Source: Clostridium_AM tanneri
GTDB lineage: Bacteria > Bacillota > Clostridia > Clostridiales > Clostridiaceae
Direction of reading: 5' to 3'
Assembly: GCF_033659955.1 (NCBI RefSeq)
Contig: NZ_JARUJP010000001.1
Coordinates: 310,001 to 374,000, forward strand
Length of the DNA: 64,000 nucleotides
Part shown: positions 36,554 through 45,642 of the stretch, piece by piece
Layout of the letters: every line of letters starts with the position of its first letter
Numbering within the stretch: position 1 is the first letter of the stretch
The notes under the pieces: generated by a model
The model's database searches: none
What the model was told of the DNA's origin: nothing
Seen by the model: only the letters and a program-made list of their open reading frames with translations
Program-made: the position numbers and the translations under genes

Positions 36554-36856
36554 TTATTCTGCTACTACTTGTTCTACATCAACTGGGTATACGCTAGCTT
36601 TTTTCTTGTCTCTTCCTACTCTTTCGTATTTAACTACTCCGTCAATCTTAGCGAAAAGAGTATCGTCTGAGCCTTTTCCAACGTTATTTCCTGGATGTAT
36701 TCTTGTTCCTCTTTGTCTAACTAGTATGTTTCCAGCTAAAACAAATTGACCATCAGCACATTTAGTTCCAAGTCTTTTAGATTCACTGTCTCTACCGTTT
36801 CTTGAGCTACCTACCCCTTTTTTGTGAGCAAATAACTGAAGGTTCATAACTAACAT
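36554..36856 (-). CDS. rpmA: 50S ribosomal protein L27 with cleavable N-terminus
   Basis: Lies at the peptidyl-transferase centre. 100 residues. The start MLVMNLQLFAHKKG contains the Firmicute cleavage site LQLF|AHKKG that must be removed by Prp for ribosome function. Full GSSRNGRDSESKRLG block follows. Start ATG 36856 behind AGGAGG. The protease gene prp is four bases upstream. Confidence 0.99.
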   Translation of the reverse strand: MLVMNLQLFAHKKGVGSSRNGRDSESKRLGTKCADGQFVLAGNILVRQRGTRIHPGNNVGKGSDDTLFAKIDGVVKYERVGRDKKKASVYPVDVEQVVAE

Positions 36857-36859
36857 GTA

Positions 36860-37186
36860 CTACACCTCCTCTACCTTTACATTTATATATTCACCGTAAC
36901 TTGTTTCTACACTTTTCAAACCAAGTAACATAGTCTCCATAAGTACCTGACAATCTTTTATATTCTTATGTGATAACTTTTCTAATGAAAAACTTAAAAA
37001 TCCATCATCTATAGAATAATCAACTTGAAATTTCAAAACCTCAAGTATGCCAATTAACATAGTCTGAGATATGGCAGAAACAGCACTGCATACCAAATCG
37101 TATCCTTCATCTACTGACTCCGCATGTCCTTTCAGACTAACAGAAACTAGGCCACAGGCCTTCTTGCTAAAAACTACATCGACCAT
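36860..37186 (-). CDS. prp: Ribosomal-processing cysteine protease Prp
   Basis: Removes the N-terminal extension of L27 before ribosome assembly. 108 residues. The catalytic pair is His21 (KGHAES) and Cys33 (DLVCSAVS), both present. Sits between rplU and rpmA with gaps of two and three bases, the standard arrangement, so its output matches its substrate. Confidence 0.96.
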   Translation of the reverse strand: MVDVVFSKKACGLVSVSLKGHAESVDEGYDLVCSAVSAISQTMLIGILEVLKFQVDYSIDDGFLSFSLEKLSHKNIKDCQVLMETMLLGLKSVETSYGEYINVKVEEV

Positions 37187-37188
37187 AA

Positions 37189-37503
37189 CTATGCATTAAT
37201 TGTTTCAATTTGAAGCTTAGTGTAAGGTTGTCTGTGTCCTTGCTTTCTTCTGTAGTCTTTCTTTCTCTTGTACTTGAAAACTATAACTTTCTTATTCTTT
37301 CCTTGAGATAGAACCTTAGCTGTAACTTTAGCTCCTTCAACTACAGGCTTTCCAACAACTACCTCTCCATTATCCTTGCTTACTACAAGAACATTGTCAA
37401 GTTCAACTGTTGAATCTACTTCAGCGTTAAGTTTTTCAACGTATACTACGTCTCCTTCTGTAACTCTGTATTGCTTTCCTCCAGTAACTACAACTGCGTA
37501 CAT
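37189..37503 (-). CDS. rplU: 50S ribosomal protein L21
   Basis: 104 residues, full length. Family features include the start MYAVVVTGGKQYRV and the C-terminal basic KKDYRRKQGHRQPYT segment. First gene of rplU-prp-rpmA, preceded by an L21-type leader RNA and a clear promoter. Confidence 0.99.
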   Translation of the reverse strand: MYAVVVTGGKQYRVTEGDVVYVEKLNAEVDSTVELDNVLVVSKDNGEVVVGKPVVEGAKVTAKVLSQGKNKKVIVFKYKRKKDYRRKQGHRQPYTKLQIETINA

Positions 37504-37522
37504 TAAAATACACCTCCTCTAT

Positions 37523-37604
37523 ACGGTCTCGCCATCCAAGGTACATAAAGATAAATATAAAATTTATTGTTATGATTTAATAACCTCTTCTGTGCGGTCT
37601 ACAA
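37523..37604 (-). ncRNA. Ribosomal L21 leader RNA
   Basis: The minus-strand leader contains GTAGACCGC with AGAAGAGG and, closer to the gene, ACCTTGGATGGCGAGACCG. This paired arrangement is typical of the Firmicute L21 leader that mediates autoregulation. It lies between the promoter and rplU. Confidence 0.7.
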
Positions 37605-37609
37605 AAGCC

Positions 37610-37638
37610 ATTCTATCATATATGCATAGGTTTGTAAA
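37610..37638 (-). promoter_or_regulatory. Promoter of rplU-prp-rpmA
   Basis: Minus strand TTTACA (37638-37633), 17 bases, TAGAAT (37615-37610), placing the start just ahead of the L21 leader. Confidence 0.75.
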
Positions 37639-37658
37639 GTATTTTTTATCCATTGATT

Positions 37659-39113
37659 TTAACTCTTGCTACTTATAGGATAAACCTTAAAATTCTGCAA
37701 ATTTTCTATTTGATTAATAAAAATAAGGGGCTCTACTTTAAAGTTTTCGTTATTTACATAGGTGATATATATTGTCTTATCTAGGGAGTCTATATTGGTA
37801 ATAAAACTAAGTATATCCCCTTCTATGTCTTTTTTATAGGACTCATCAACTTCTATATGTATATTCTTTATATCCCTTTGTTCATCTATCCTTATTATTT
37901 CGTTTCTTATAAGCATAGATATATAGGATAATTTCATTCTTTTCCCTCTTCCAGAGCAACATTCACAGTTTTCCTCTATGTATTCATATATAGACTTTCC
38001 TGATCTTCTTCGGGCAATCTGAATTAAGTTTAATTCTGTAAAAGGGTATATTATAGTTTTATTTTTATCATCTTCAAAACCTTTTTTTAATTTTTCCATT
38101 ACTTTTTCTTTGTTTTCATCATTATCCATATCTATAAAGTCTATTACTATAATACCACTTAGATTTCTTAGCCTTATTTGCCTTACTATTTCTTCTGCTG
38201 CCTGATAATTTGTGATATAGGTTGTTTTTTCAATGGAATTACTTTTAACGTTTTTTCCTGAGTTAACATCTACAACATACATAGCCTCTGTTTTATCTAT
38301 AACTATATATCCACCGCAATTTAGAACCACCTTATTGTTTCTTAAACTTAGTATTTCTCTTTCAATACCGTAGTAGTTAAAAAGGCTTCTAGCTTCCTCA
38401 TGCAGCTTTATATTTACTTTTATATCTGGTATGCCCTCTGAAAACTTTTTTACATAGTTGTAATCTTCTTCTGTGTCTACATATATTTTATTATTAGTTT
38501 CGTTTATTCTATCTCTCAATACTCTTCCAAGAATACCTCCTGCATCAAACAAAAGCCCAGGCTTTATAGAATAGGACCCCTTATTACGCATTTCTAGGTA
38601 CAAACTATAGAGGCTATCTATTTCTTGATTTATGATATCTATAGAAACATTTACAGCATTTGTTCTTACCATAATACCTATATCCTTAGGCTTTCTTATA
38701 TTGCTGCTGATAAATTCTTTTTGAGCCTTATCATCTATTTTTTTCGAAAAACTTATATCTTTACTTAGGGTAAGTAAAACGCAATATCTTCCTGGAATAC
38801 TTATAGCATTAGTAACCTTTGCACCCTTACTTCCTAGGTCTTCTTTGATCACCTGAACCAGTAGTTCCTCTCCCTTTTTAATATTAGTGTTTTTGAACTT
38901 ATTATCTAAGTACATATATACGTTCTTTTTATGCCCTATATCTATAAAAGCAGACTTTATAGCTGGTACAATATTCTTTACAATTCCCTTATATATCTCA
39001 CCGGGATATGGCTCTCCTGTTTCCTCTTCTATAAGACATTCCTTAAGTTTATCCTTTTCTTTAATAGCAATTCTTAGCAGTTCCTTTTGCCTTTCTATGA
39101 ATATCTCTCTCAT
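37659..39113 (-). CDS. rng: Ribonuclease G/E family protein
   Basis: Endoribonuclease for rRNA and mRNA processing. 484 residues, RNase G size. S1 RNA-binding region near residues 35-125, DNase-I-like core with the Mg-binding Asp in VVDVNSG and in IVIDFIDMD, and the zinc-link CECCSGRG. Follows the two TIGR03960/TIGR03936 genes and precedes rplU, as in most clostridia. Confidence 0.95.
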   Translation of the reverse strand: MREIFIERQKELLRIAIKEKDKLKECLIEEETGEPYPGEIYKGIVKNIVPAIKSAFIDIGHKKNVYMYLDNKFKNTNIKKGEELLVQVIKEDLGSKGAKVTNAISIPGRYCVLLTLSKDISFSKKIDDKAQKEFISSNIRKPKDIGIMVRTNAVNVSIDIINQEIDSLYSLYLEMRNKGSYSIKPGLLFDAGGILGRVLRDRINETNNKIYVDTEEDYNYVKKFSEGIPDIKVNIKLHEEARSLFNYYGIEREILSLRNNKVVLNCGGYIVIDKTEAMYVVDVNSGKNVKSNSIEKTTYITNYQAAEEIVRQIRLRNLSGIIVIDFIDMDNDENKEKVMEKLKKGFEDDKNKTIIYPFTELNLIQIARRRSGKSIYEYIEENCECCSGRGKRMKLSYISMLIRNEIIRIDEQRDIKNIHIEVDESYKKDIEGDILSFITNIDSLDKTIYITYVNNENFKVEPLIFINQIENLQNFKVYPISSKS

Positions 39114-39136
39114 TATGTCACCACCCTTTTAAATAG

Positions 39137-39174
39137 GAAATGGGAATGATAGAAAATCCCTACATTCCCATTTC
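39137..39174. repeat. GGGAAT-type hairpin between DUF2344 gene and rng
   Basis: GAAATGGGAATG (39137-39148) and CATTCCCATTTC (39163-39174), perfect 12-bp arms, 14-base loop. Same core as the elements at 8.3, 28.75 and 47.3 kb. Confidence 0.6.
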
Positions 39175-39182
39175 TAAACTTA

Positions 39183-39899
39183 CTATCTGATCATTTCTGC
39201 ATATTTATAAAGCGGAACTAATTTTTTTCCTACCTTTGCATACATCTCTTCTCTTTTTATATTAACAAAAGCTTCTTTATTTGCTTCTCTAGTATTTTCC
39301 TGAATAAACTTAGCTAGAAGTTCCGCAGATAAATTCTCTCTGCTGCCGCAAGCAACTAAAGTATTAACAGTTAAGGTATTATCCGTAGTAGTATAGCTAA
39401 ACTCTTTAACCATAGGCTTAATATTTACTTCGCCTTCACCACTTTTGCTTTTCTTTAAAATAACCCATTCATTGCTATTTAACAATTTTTCTATATCTTC
39501 TTTTAGATAACTTACTTCATTATATTTAAGTTTTACTCTATACTTTGCAGCATCAATTGCTGCCATAGACTTAAATACTTTTTTATTTTGCTCATCTATT
39601 ATTTTTTTAGCCTCTAAAACTTTTATTCCCATAGGAGCACTTTCATTTAACTTTTCAATTATTATGTTTTCATCTATATCTTCTTCAAAGTATGCATCCA
39701 TATAATCACCAGATGAGTATACACCTACAGCTAGTGGTTGGGCTAGGGATAAATTTATATGTGGATTAAATCCTTTAGAATATTCTACAGGAAGGCCTGA
39801 CCTTTTCATCATTCTTTGTATTGTTCTCATAAGGTCTAGATGAGCCACAAATTTTATGTCACTTTCTTTACTGAACTTGATTAAATAATGCACCTTCAA
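39183..39899 (-). CDS. TIGR03936/DUF2344 radical-SAM-linked protein
   Basis: 238 residues; partner of the adjacent radical SAM protein, function not established. Family features include the opening LIKFSKESDIKFVAHLDLMR and FNPHINLSLAQPLAVG. Start taken as TTG 39899 because AAGGG lies seven bases upstream; the coding ends of the two genes overlap by 32 bases, pointing to coupled translation. In many genomes the two domains are fused or adjacent, next to rng. Confidence 0.9.
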   Translation of the reverse strand: MKVHYLIKFSKESDIKFVAHLDLMRTIQRMMKRSGLPVEYSKGFNPHINLSLAQPLAVGVYSSGDYMDAYFEEDIDENIIIEKLNESAPMGIKVLEAKKIIDEQNKKVFKSMAAIDAAKYRVKLKYNEVSYLKEDIEKLLNSNEWVILKKSKSGEGEVNIKPMVKEFSYTTTDNTLTVNTLVACGSRENLSAELLAKFIQENTREANKEAFVNIKREEMYAKVGKKLVPLYKYAEMIR

Positions 39900-41727
39900 A
39901 GCACTTCCCTTCTAACTTAACATTTACTCCACATTTTTCACAGCCTAATCTGCAATCTGGAGTTATATCCGCTTTCTTCGCTCTCTCATTTTCTCTTATT
40001 AAAAATTCCTTAGATACACCTACATCTATAAAGTCCCATGGAAGTATTTCATCATAACTTCTTTCTCTATAGGAATAGAAGTCTCCGTCTACACCACTTT
40101 CCTGTAAGGCTTCCATCCATATGTCAAAATTAAAGTATTCTGACCAACCATCAAACTTAGCACCTTTTTCAAAAGCTTTAACAAGTACATCACAAAGCCT
40201 TCTGTCTCCTCTAGCAAATACAGCTTCTAGATAACTTACAGGAGTTTCATGCCAGTTGTAATTAATACTTCTGCTCTTTATCGCTCCCCTTAACGCTTTT
40301 ATCTCTTCTCTTACATCTTCCATTTTTATCTGAGGTATCCATTGGAATGGAGTAAATGGTTTAGGTACAAAAATAGAAGTACTTACTGTAACCTTTAAAC
40401 CTTTCTTTCTCACATTCTTCGGAACCTGGAAATATTGATCTACAACTTTTTCCGCTAAATCTGCTATACCAATTACATCTTCCATCGTTTCATAAGGAAG
40501 ACCAATCATAAAGTATAATTTAATAGTAGACCATCCTGATTCAAATGCATTTCTTGCAGATTCCATTAGATTCTCTTCTGTTACGCCCTTGTTTATAACA
40601 TCTCTCATTCTTTGAGTTCCAGCCTCTGGTGCAAAGGTTAATCCAGTTTTTCTAACCTTTTGTATTTGATTTATTAAATCTACAGAGAAAGAGTCTATTC
40701 TTAATGATGGAAGAGAAACCCCTACTTTGTCCTTCTCATGCTTTTCCATTAGCTTATATATTAAGTTCTTCAAGTCCGAATAGTCACATATACTTAGTGA
40801 TGTTAATGAAACTTCAGAATATCCAGTACTTTTTATTAACTCCTCGGCCATCTCTAGTATCTTATCTGTTTTCTTTTCTCTAACAGGTCTATATATTATA
40901 CCAGCCTGGCAAAATCTGCATCCCCTAGTACACCCTCTAAAGGTTTCTAAAACTATTCTATCATGAACTATTTCTGTATATGGAACAATAAGCTTATCCG
41001 GATAAACTACTTCATTAAAGTTCTTTATTATCCTCTTTGTAACTTTTTCTGGCACATCTTCATATAAAGGCTTGAATTCTTTAATAGTTCCATCTTCCTT
41101 ATATTCTACGTTATAAAGAGATGGCACATAAATACCCTGCATATGAGACAATTCTCTTAAAAATTCCTTTTTCTTTCCCTTACCTTTATACTTCTTATAA
41201 AGATCCATAATTTCATTCATCTGCTCTTCGCCTTCACCTATAGCAAAAAAGTCTGCTATATCATAAAGAGGCTCAGGATTATAAGCACAAGGACCTCCGC
41301 ACATGATTATAGGGTCATTTTCCCCTCTCTCAGAAGCTCTTATAGGTACACCTGCTAAATTAAGCATGTTCAATATATTTGTATAACTCATCTCATATTG
41401 AAGCGTAAAACCTATAAAATCAAAATTTCCAATGGAGTCCTTGCTCTCTAAACCATATAACGGTACATTATTTTCTCTCATTAACTTTTCCATATCAGGC
41501 CATGGTGCAAAAACTCTCTCACAAAAGGTATCCTCTCTTTGATTTAGAACATAGTAAAGAATTCTTGTACCTAAATGAGACATTCCTACTTCATAGACAT
41601 CAGGAAAACAAAAAGCATATCTAATATCCACTTTATTTTTATCTTTATTATAAGAATTAATTTCTCCACCTATATAACGGGCAGGTTTTTCTACCTTAAA
41701 CAATATATCATCGGTAACTTTATTCAT
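39868..41727 (-). CDS. TIGR03960 family B12-binding-like radical SAM protein
   Basis: 619 residues. The N-terminal part resembles a cobalamin-binding Rossmann region (YAFCFPDVYEVGMSHLG...), and the radical SAM core has GCTRGCRFCQAG, that is Cys-x3-Cys-x2-Cys. A C-terminal Cys-rich CRLGCEKCGV segment could carry another cluster. Substrate unknown; proximity to rng and ribosomal genes is conserved. ATG 41727 follows AGGAGG. A structured GC-rich element lies just upstream. Confidence 0.92.
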   Translation of the reverse strand: MNKVTDDILFKVEKPARYIGGEINSYNKDKNKVDIRYAFCFPDVYEVGMSHLGTRILYYVLNQREDTFCERVFAPWPDMEKLMRENNVPLYGLESKDSIGNFDFIGFTLQYEMSYTNILNMLNLAGVPIRASERGENDPIIMCGGPCAYNPEPLYDIADFFAIGEGEEQMNEIMDLYKKYKGKGKKKEFLRELSHMQGIYVPSLYNVEYKEDGTIKEFKPLYEDVPEKVTKRIIKNFNEVVYPDKLIVPYTEIVHDRIVLETFRGCTRGCRFCQAGIIYRPVREKKTDKILEMAEELIKSTGYSEVSLTSLSICDYSDLKNLIYKLMEKHEKDKVGVSLPSLRIDSFSVDLINQIQKVRKTGLTFAPEAGTQRMRDVINKGVTEENLMESARNAFESGWSTIKLYFMIGLPYETMEDVIGIADLAEKVVDQYFQVPKNVRKKGLKVTVSTSIFVPKPFTPFQWIPQIKMEDVREEIKALRGAIKSRSINYNWHETPVSYLEAVFARGDRRLCDVLVKAFEKGAKFDGWSEYFNFDIWMEALQESGVDGDFYSYRERSYDEILPWDFIDVGVSKEFLIRENERAKKADITPDCRLGCEKCGVNVKLEGKCFEGALFNQVQ

Positions 41728-41760
41728 CAAAATCCTCCTCTTGTGTATCCTATCATATTT

Positions 41761-41876
41761 TTATCCGATGACTACCCGCTCTAATGCTCCCATCTTCCTC
41801 AAGATGGGAGCAAAGAGCGGATACGCCCCTGGATAACAACTTCTAACCTTCAGGTGAGGTTCCCCCATCTGAAGCC
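41761..41876. other. GC-rich structured element, possible IS200/IS605-derived remnant or leader RNA
   Basis: No gene. G+C is 53% (56 of 106 bases in 41771-41876) against about 30% around it. Nested stems: TTATCC (41761-41766) with GGATAA (41831-41836); CCGCTCT (41776-41782) with AGAGCGG (41814-41820); GCTCCCATCTT (41786-41796) with AAGATGGGAGC (41801-41811). A second hairpin is CTTCAG (41848-41853) with CTGAAG (41869-41874). Nested hairpins of this sort occur at ends of IS605-type elements, but no transposase is present. It is also placed to be a leader of the downstream radical SAM gene. Confidence 0.5.
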
Positions 41877-41927
41877 AAGAATTCTGTTTATATTCTAACA
41901 TAATAACTTATAAATTAAAAATGTAAA

Positions 41928-42782
41928 TTATTTTCTTTCCTCTTCATTCTTAATAAATTCTTCTATAGTTATGTTTCCATAAACTTTAAGTGTATTTACA
42001 ACCTCTTCTTCATAAATTATATCCATAACCTTCATTTCTTCATCTAAGATAGTAAAAATATTATACTTGTTCTTATCAAATATACTCATTAAACTTAACA
42101 TATCATTTTTATAGTATACAGAAGTGTTCTTATTCTCAATATACCCATTTTTTATAAATTTATATTTCTTTTTTATAATATCTCCCATAATTATATATGA
42201 TATCCTTTCCTTCTCTCTTAGTGATGACACTATTATAAATAAACCTATTATTCCTACATTAAAATTATTACTTTCTTTGAGAAACAATAAAATATAAATA
42301 AACATAAGGATAGCTCCCATTAAGATTCCGGTGTTTATCATTATCTTATTTGCTTTTTTAAAGGTTGTTTTAAAATTTAGTAAATCTCTTAATATTCTCC
42401 CTCCATCTAAAGGAAAGGCTGGTATAAGGTTAAAAAGACCTATAGCTAAATTACCTTGAAAGAATATATTGAATCCACTTAGTTTAAAGTTTTTGTATAA
42501 AAAATAAAAAATCACAGCTAAAGCTATGTTAAGCATTGGCCCAGCCATTGATATAATTAAATCTTCCTTTGGTGAAGCCTCGTCTAATTCTCTGAATTTT
42601 AATGCTGCACCTATAGCCAAAAACTCTATATCAAAGCCTGAAAATCCATAGTATCTTGCGGCAATATAGTGAGCTATTTCATGCAAAACTACTATTAGAA
42701 ATGAATAGAAAAGCTGACCCTTATAGCCTATAATAATTAAAAATATTATATAAGGAATAAAATATTTACTTACTCTAACCAC
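41928..42782 (-). CDS. spoIVFB: SpoIVFB-like intramembrane metalloprotease (M50)
   Basis: Site-2-type protease; in Bacillus SpoIVFB cleaves pro-sigma-K. 284 residues, several helices. Zinc motif His34-Glu-x2-His38 in the first half and FPLDGGRIL with the third ligand Asp near residue 120. A C-terminal CBS-like region (about 205-280) is present. Stop-start gap of 17 bp to the M23 gene upstream, the spoIVFA-spoIVFB order. Confidence 0.92.
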   Translation of the reverse strand: MVRVSKYFIPYIIFLIIIGYKGQLFYSFLIVVLHEIAHYIAARYYGFSGFDIEFLAIGAALKFRELDEASPKEDLIISMAGPMLNIALAVIFYFLYKNFKLSGFNIFFQGNLAIGLFNLIPAFPLDGGRILRDLLNFKTTFKKANKIMINTGILMGAILMFIYILLFLKESNNFNVGIIGLFIIVSSLREKERISYIIMGDIIKKKYKFIKNGYIENKNTSVYYKNDMLSLMSIFDKNKYNIFTILDEEMKVMDIIYEEEVVNTLKVYGNITIEEFIKNEEERK

Positions 42783-42799
42783 AGAAGTACTCCCACAAA

Positions 42800-43588
42800 T
42801 TATTTTTTAATTATATTAAAATATTCTTTAGGATTTTTGTTCTCACCCATATATAAAAGCTCAAAATGAAGATGCGGTCCAGTAGATTTGCCTGTATTAC
42901 CACTTTTGGCTATAACCTGACTTTTTTTAACCGCATCTTCCTTTTTTACAAGAATGTCATTCAAATGTGCATATTTAGTTTCTATACCATCTCCATGGTC
43001 TATTATAATGTACTTTCCCAACTGCTCATCTTGCCCACAAGCTTTAACCTTTCCATTGAAGCTTGCTCTTACTGCCGTATTTTCCTTAGCGTCAATGTCT
43101 ACCCCCTCATGAAACTTTTCTTCTTTAGTAACTGGGTCAGTTCTATATCCAAAAACTGAAGTTTCTGTTCCTTCTATTGGCAAAATAAAATTTTTTTTAA
43201 TTTTATCAGTTATAGTTTCTTTTCCAGTAATCTTACTTCTAAGCTCACCAATGACATTCAATATTTTTTCCTGTATATTAGTAAGATTGATGGTTTCACT
43301 CTTTTCTTTTAGAAGCTTATAGTCATAGTTCTGATTCAGTACACTTTTGGAATAATTATAAATGCCTTGGGTCTGAGGAGTAACTACTAGTTTACATCCC
43401 ACTATAATGATGAAAAGTATAAGAACTCCTATTAAATCTGTTGTAAGCCTTCTAACCCAAAAATTTCCCTTCTCCTTTACTCTTCTGCTAAAATCAGTTC
43501 CATTATTATAATAAGGCGAATATCTTACTCCACTTTTTCTCTTTAAAGAACTATAATAATCTTCATACTCTGAATTATAATGCCCCAT
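42800..43588 (-). CDS. spoIVFA: SpoIVFA-like membrane-anchored M23 protein
   Basis: 262 residues: about 50 cytoplasmic residues, one transmembrane helix (about 50-68), a linker and a C-terminal M23 (LytM) domain with HEGVDI, DHGDGIETKYAHL and GPHLHFELL. Both HxH-type zinc motifs are intact, so endopeptidase activity is possible. In Bacillus SpoIVFA tethers and inhibits SpoIVFB, and this gene directly precedes spoIVFB. Confidence 0.88.
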   Translation of the reverse strand: MGHYNSEYEDYYSSLKRKSGVRYSPYYNNGTDFSRRVKEKGNFWVRRLTTDLIGVLILFIIIVGCKLVVTPQTQGIYNYSKSVLNQNYDYKLLKEKSETINLTNIQEKILNVIGELRSKITGKETITDKIKKNFILPIEGTETSVFGYRTDPVTKEEKFHEGVDIDAKENTAVRASFNGKVKACGQDEQLGKYIIIDHGDGIETKYAHLNDILVKKEDAVKKSQVIAKSGNTGKSTGPHLHFELLYMGENKNPKEYFNIIKK

Positions 43589-43712
43589 AAAACCTACCCT
43601 CCAACTTTCAGTTTGTTTACTCTTATATATAACTTTTTCTCTAGTATGATATATATATATTTAAAAATTCTTCATTTATGACTTTAAATGTTAAACTAAA
43701 AGTAGAGCACAA

Positions 43713-43738
43713 AGGCTCTAACATATATGTTAGAGCCT
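43713..43738. terminator. Perfect palindrome after mgsA
   Basis: AGGCTCTAACATA and TATGTTAGAGCCT form a 26-bp perfect palindrome, followed by a short T-rich stretch. It separates mgsA from spoIVFA and is the likely transcript end. Confidence 0.65.
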
Positions 43739-43765
43739 GTACATAACTATATTTTATTTAATGTT

Positions 43766-44146
43766 TTAACCTAGTTCTTGGTGGCTTTTAAAAGCCTTTA
43801 GAAAAACTTCAGCAGTTCCCAAATTAGTTGCAAGAGGTACACAATGAACATCACATATTCTTAATAATGCAGAAATATCCGGCTCATGTGGCTGAGAAGT
43901 TAACGGGTCTCTAAGAAATATTACAAAATCTAACTCCCCTTGAGCTACCTTAGCACCTATCTGCTGATCACCACCTAGCGGTCCTGAAAGAAATCTGTGT
44001 ACATTCATACCTACAATTTCAGCTAAAAGCTTTCCTGTAGTGCCTGTTGCGAACAATTGATGCTCTGCAAAGATATCCTTATACCTCTTCACAAAGTCTA
44101 TCATATCGTCCTTCTTTTTATCATGTGCGATAAAAGCAATCCTCAC
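43766..44146 (-). CDS. mgsA: Methylglyoxal synthase
   Basis: Converts dihydroxyacetone phosphate to methylglyoxal, a phosphate-releasing bypass of glycolysis. 126 residues from GTG 44146, which gives the family start MRIAFIAHDKKKDDM and a nine-base spacing from GGGGG; the in-frame TTG at 44152 is too close. ATGTTG-type phosphate loop and SGPLGGDQQIGA are intact. 13 bp after rodA, same strand. Confidence 0.97.
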   Translation of the reverse strand: MRIAFIAHDKKKDDMIDFVKRYKDIFAEHQLFATGTTGKLLAEIVGMNVHRFLSGPLGGDQQIGAKVAQGELDFVIFLRDPLTSQPHEPDISALLRICDVHCVPLATNLGTAEVFLKAFKSHQELG

Positions 44147-44159
44147 GGCCAATCGCCCC

Positions 44160-45278
44160 CTAAAAATTAATTTTCTTTTTCCTCATTCCTATATTTAAGA
44201 CAAGTCCTAAACTCATAAAACTTGTCAACATAGAACTACCTCCATAGCTCATATAAGGTAATGTTATACCGGTTATAGGCATTATCCCAATAGTCATTCC
44301 TATATTCTGCAGTACAGAAAATAACAAGGTAGATATAACTCCTACACATATAACAGAACCGAAGATGTCCTTAGAATTCTTAGCTATATTTATTAGCTTA
44401 TATATAACTATTCCATATAAAAACAATAAAGCAATAGCACCAACAAGCCCCCACTCTTCTCCTACAACTGAGAATATAAAATCAGTATGGGATTCTGGTA
44501 TAAAACCACCGGCAATTTGTGTTCCCTTTAAAAACCCCTTACCTAGAATTCCACCAGAGCCTATGCCAATTTGTGACTGTATAAGCTGTAGACCAGAACC
44601 TAATTCATCTGCAGATGGGTTCAAGAAAGAGGTCAACCTTACCTTCCAATAATCCTCCATAAGCGGCGAATTCCACACTATAGCTATTAATGTTACTAAG
44701 CCTAATATTCCTCCGCCTATTATCTTTAAATCCAGTCCTGCAGCAAAAAATATTCCAAGTACTATAAAGAAGCAAACCATTGTCATTCCCATATCTGGCT
44801 GAATTACTATGAGGAGCATTGGCAAGGCTGCATACCCTGCTAACTTAACAAAGTTTCTTAAATCGTTTATTTTTCCTTCCATCTTGCTTAATTCCTTTGC
44901 CAGCATTATTATCATACCTAGCTTAGCAAATTCAGAAGGCTGCATGGAAAAGGACCCAATCTTCATCCAAGATGAAGCTCCATTGACAGTAGATTTAAAT
45001 ATAGTATCGTTTAGTATAAGTAAAAATATCCCCAGCCAATAAATTATATCAGCGTACCCCTGAATAATAGAATAATCAAATATTAAGATTATATAAGTTA
45101 AAACCAAGCCAGCTGCCAGCCAGATGAGCTGAGCTTTTAAATAGTAAATACCAAACTTCATGTTTGTAGCACTATATATATTTAATGCACCAAAGACTAC
45201 TATAATCACTATAGTAGCAATAATTGTAAAATCTAATTCTCTTAAAAGCTTTCTACTAATCTTGAACTTTTCAAGCAT
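44160..45278 (-). CDS. rodA: RodA/FtsW-family lipid II polymerase
   Basis: SEDS glycosyltransferase that makes glycan strands, here probably for elongation with the PBP2 at 47.3 kb. 372 residues, ten helices. Family segments include WMKIGSFSMQPSEFAKLG and the late GITLPYMSYGGSS. A sigma-A-like TATAAT lies upstream but no clear -35. A strong terminator isolates it from minE. Confidence 0.95.
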   Translation of the reverse strand: MLEKFKISRKLLRELDFTIIATIVIIVVFGALNIYSATNMKFGIYYLKAQLIWLAAGLVLTYIILIFDYSIIQGYADIIYWLGIFLLILNDTIFKSTVNGASSWMKIGSFSMQPSEFAKLGMIIMLAKELSKMEGKINDLRNFVKLAGYAALPMLLIVIQPDMGMTMVCFFIVLGIFFAAGLDLKIIGGGILGLVTLIAIVWNSPLMEDYWKVRLTSFLNPSADELGSGLQLIQSQIGIGSGGILGKGFLKGTQIAGGFIPESHTDFIFSVVGEEWGLVGAIALLFLYGIVIYKLINIAKNSKDIFGSVICVGVISTLLFSVLQNIGMTIGIMPITGITLPYMSYGGSSMLTSFMSLGLVLNIGMRKKKINF

Positions 45279-45318
45279 ACCCTAATCCCTCCACTACAAA
45301 TATGATTATATCATATAG

Positions 45319-45351
45319 AAAAAAAAATGCTATGTACAAATTATACATAGC
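45319..45351 (-). terminator. Terminator after minE
   Basis: GCTATGTA and TACATAGC (45329-45336, 45344-45351), followed on the minus strand by a run of nine T. Classic intrinsic terminator. Confidence 0.95.
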
Positions 45352-45361
45352 CTACAAGCCC

Positions 45362-45631
45362 TTACCTATTTGTCTTCATCCTTTTTATCGGAATGCTAGC
45401 AATTAACGCCGGCGAATCTCCTTCAATTTCTTCTAGAGGGGTCATTCTTACTTCTATTTCTCCATTATCTATTTCAACATATTTTGAAAGAACTGTAAGT
45501 ATATCTTCTTTTATAGACTCTAATAATTCTGGAGAAAGCATTGCTCTGTCATGTATTAAAATAAGTTTTAATCTTTCTTTAGCCATATTTTTAGGAGAAG
45601 GCTTTGAAGAAAACATCTTAAACAAGTCCAT
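45362..45631 (-). CDS. minE: Cell division topological specificity factor MinE
   Basis: Drives MinD release and oscillation, confining division to midcell. 89 residues: amphipathic N-terminal membrane segment (MDLFKMFS), MinD-contact helix AKERLKLILIHDRA, then the dimer domain. 11 bp after minD. Many clostridia, unlike Bacillus, keep MinE. Confidence 0.97.
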   Translation of the reverse strand: MDLFKMFSSKPSPKNMAKERLKLILIHDRAMLSPELLESIKEDILTVLSKYVEIDNGEIEVRMTPLEEIEGDSPALIASIPIKRMKTNR

Positions 45632-45642
45632 TACTCCACCCC

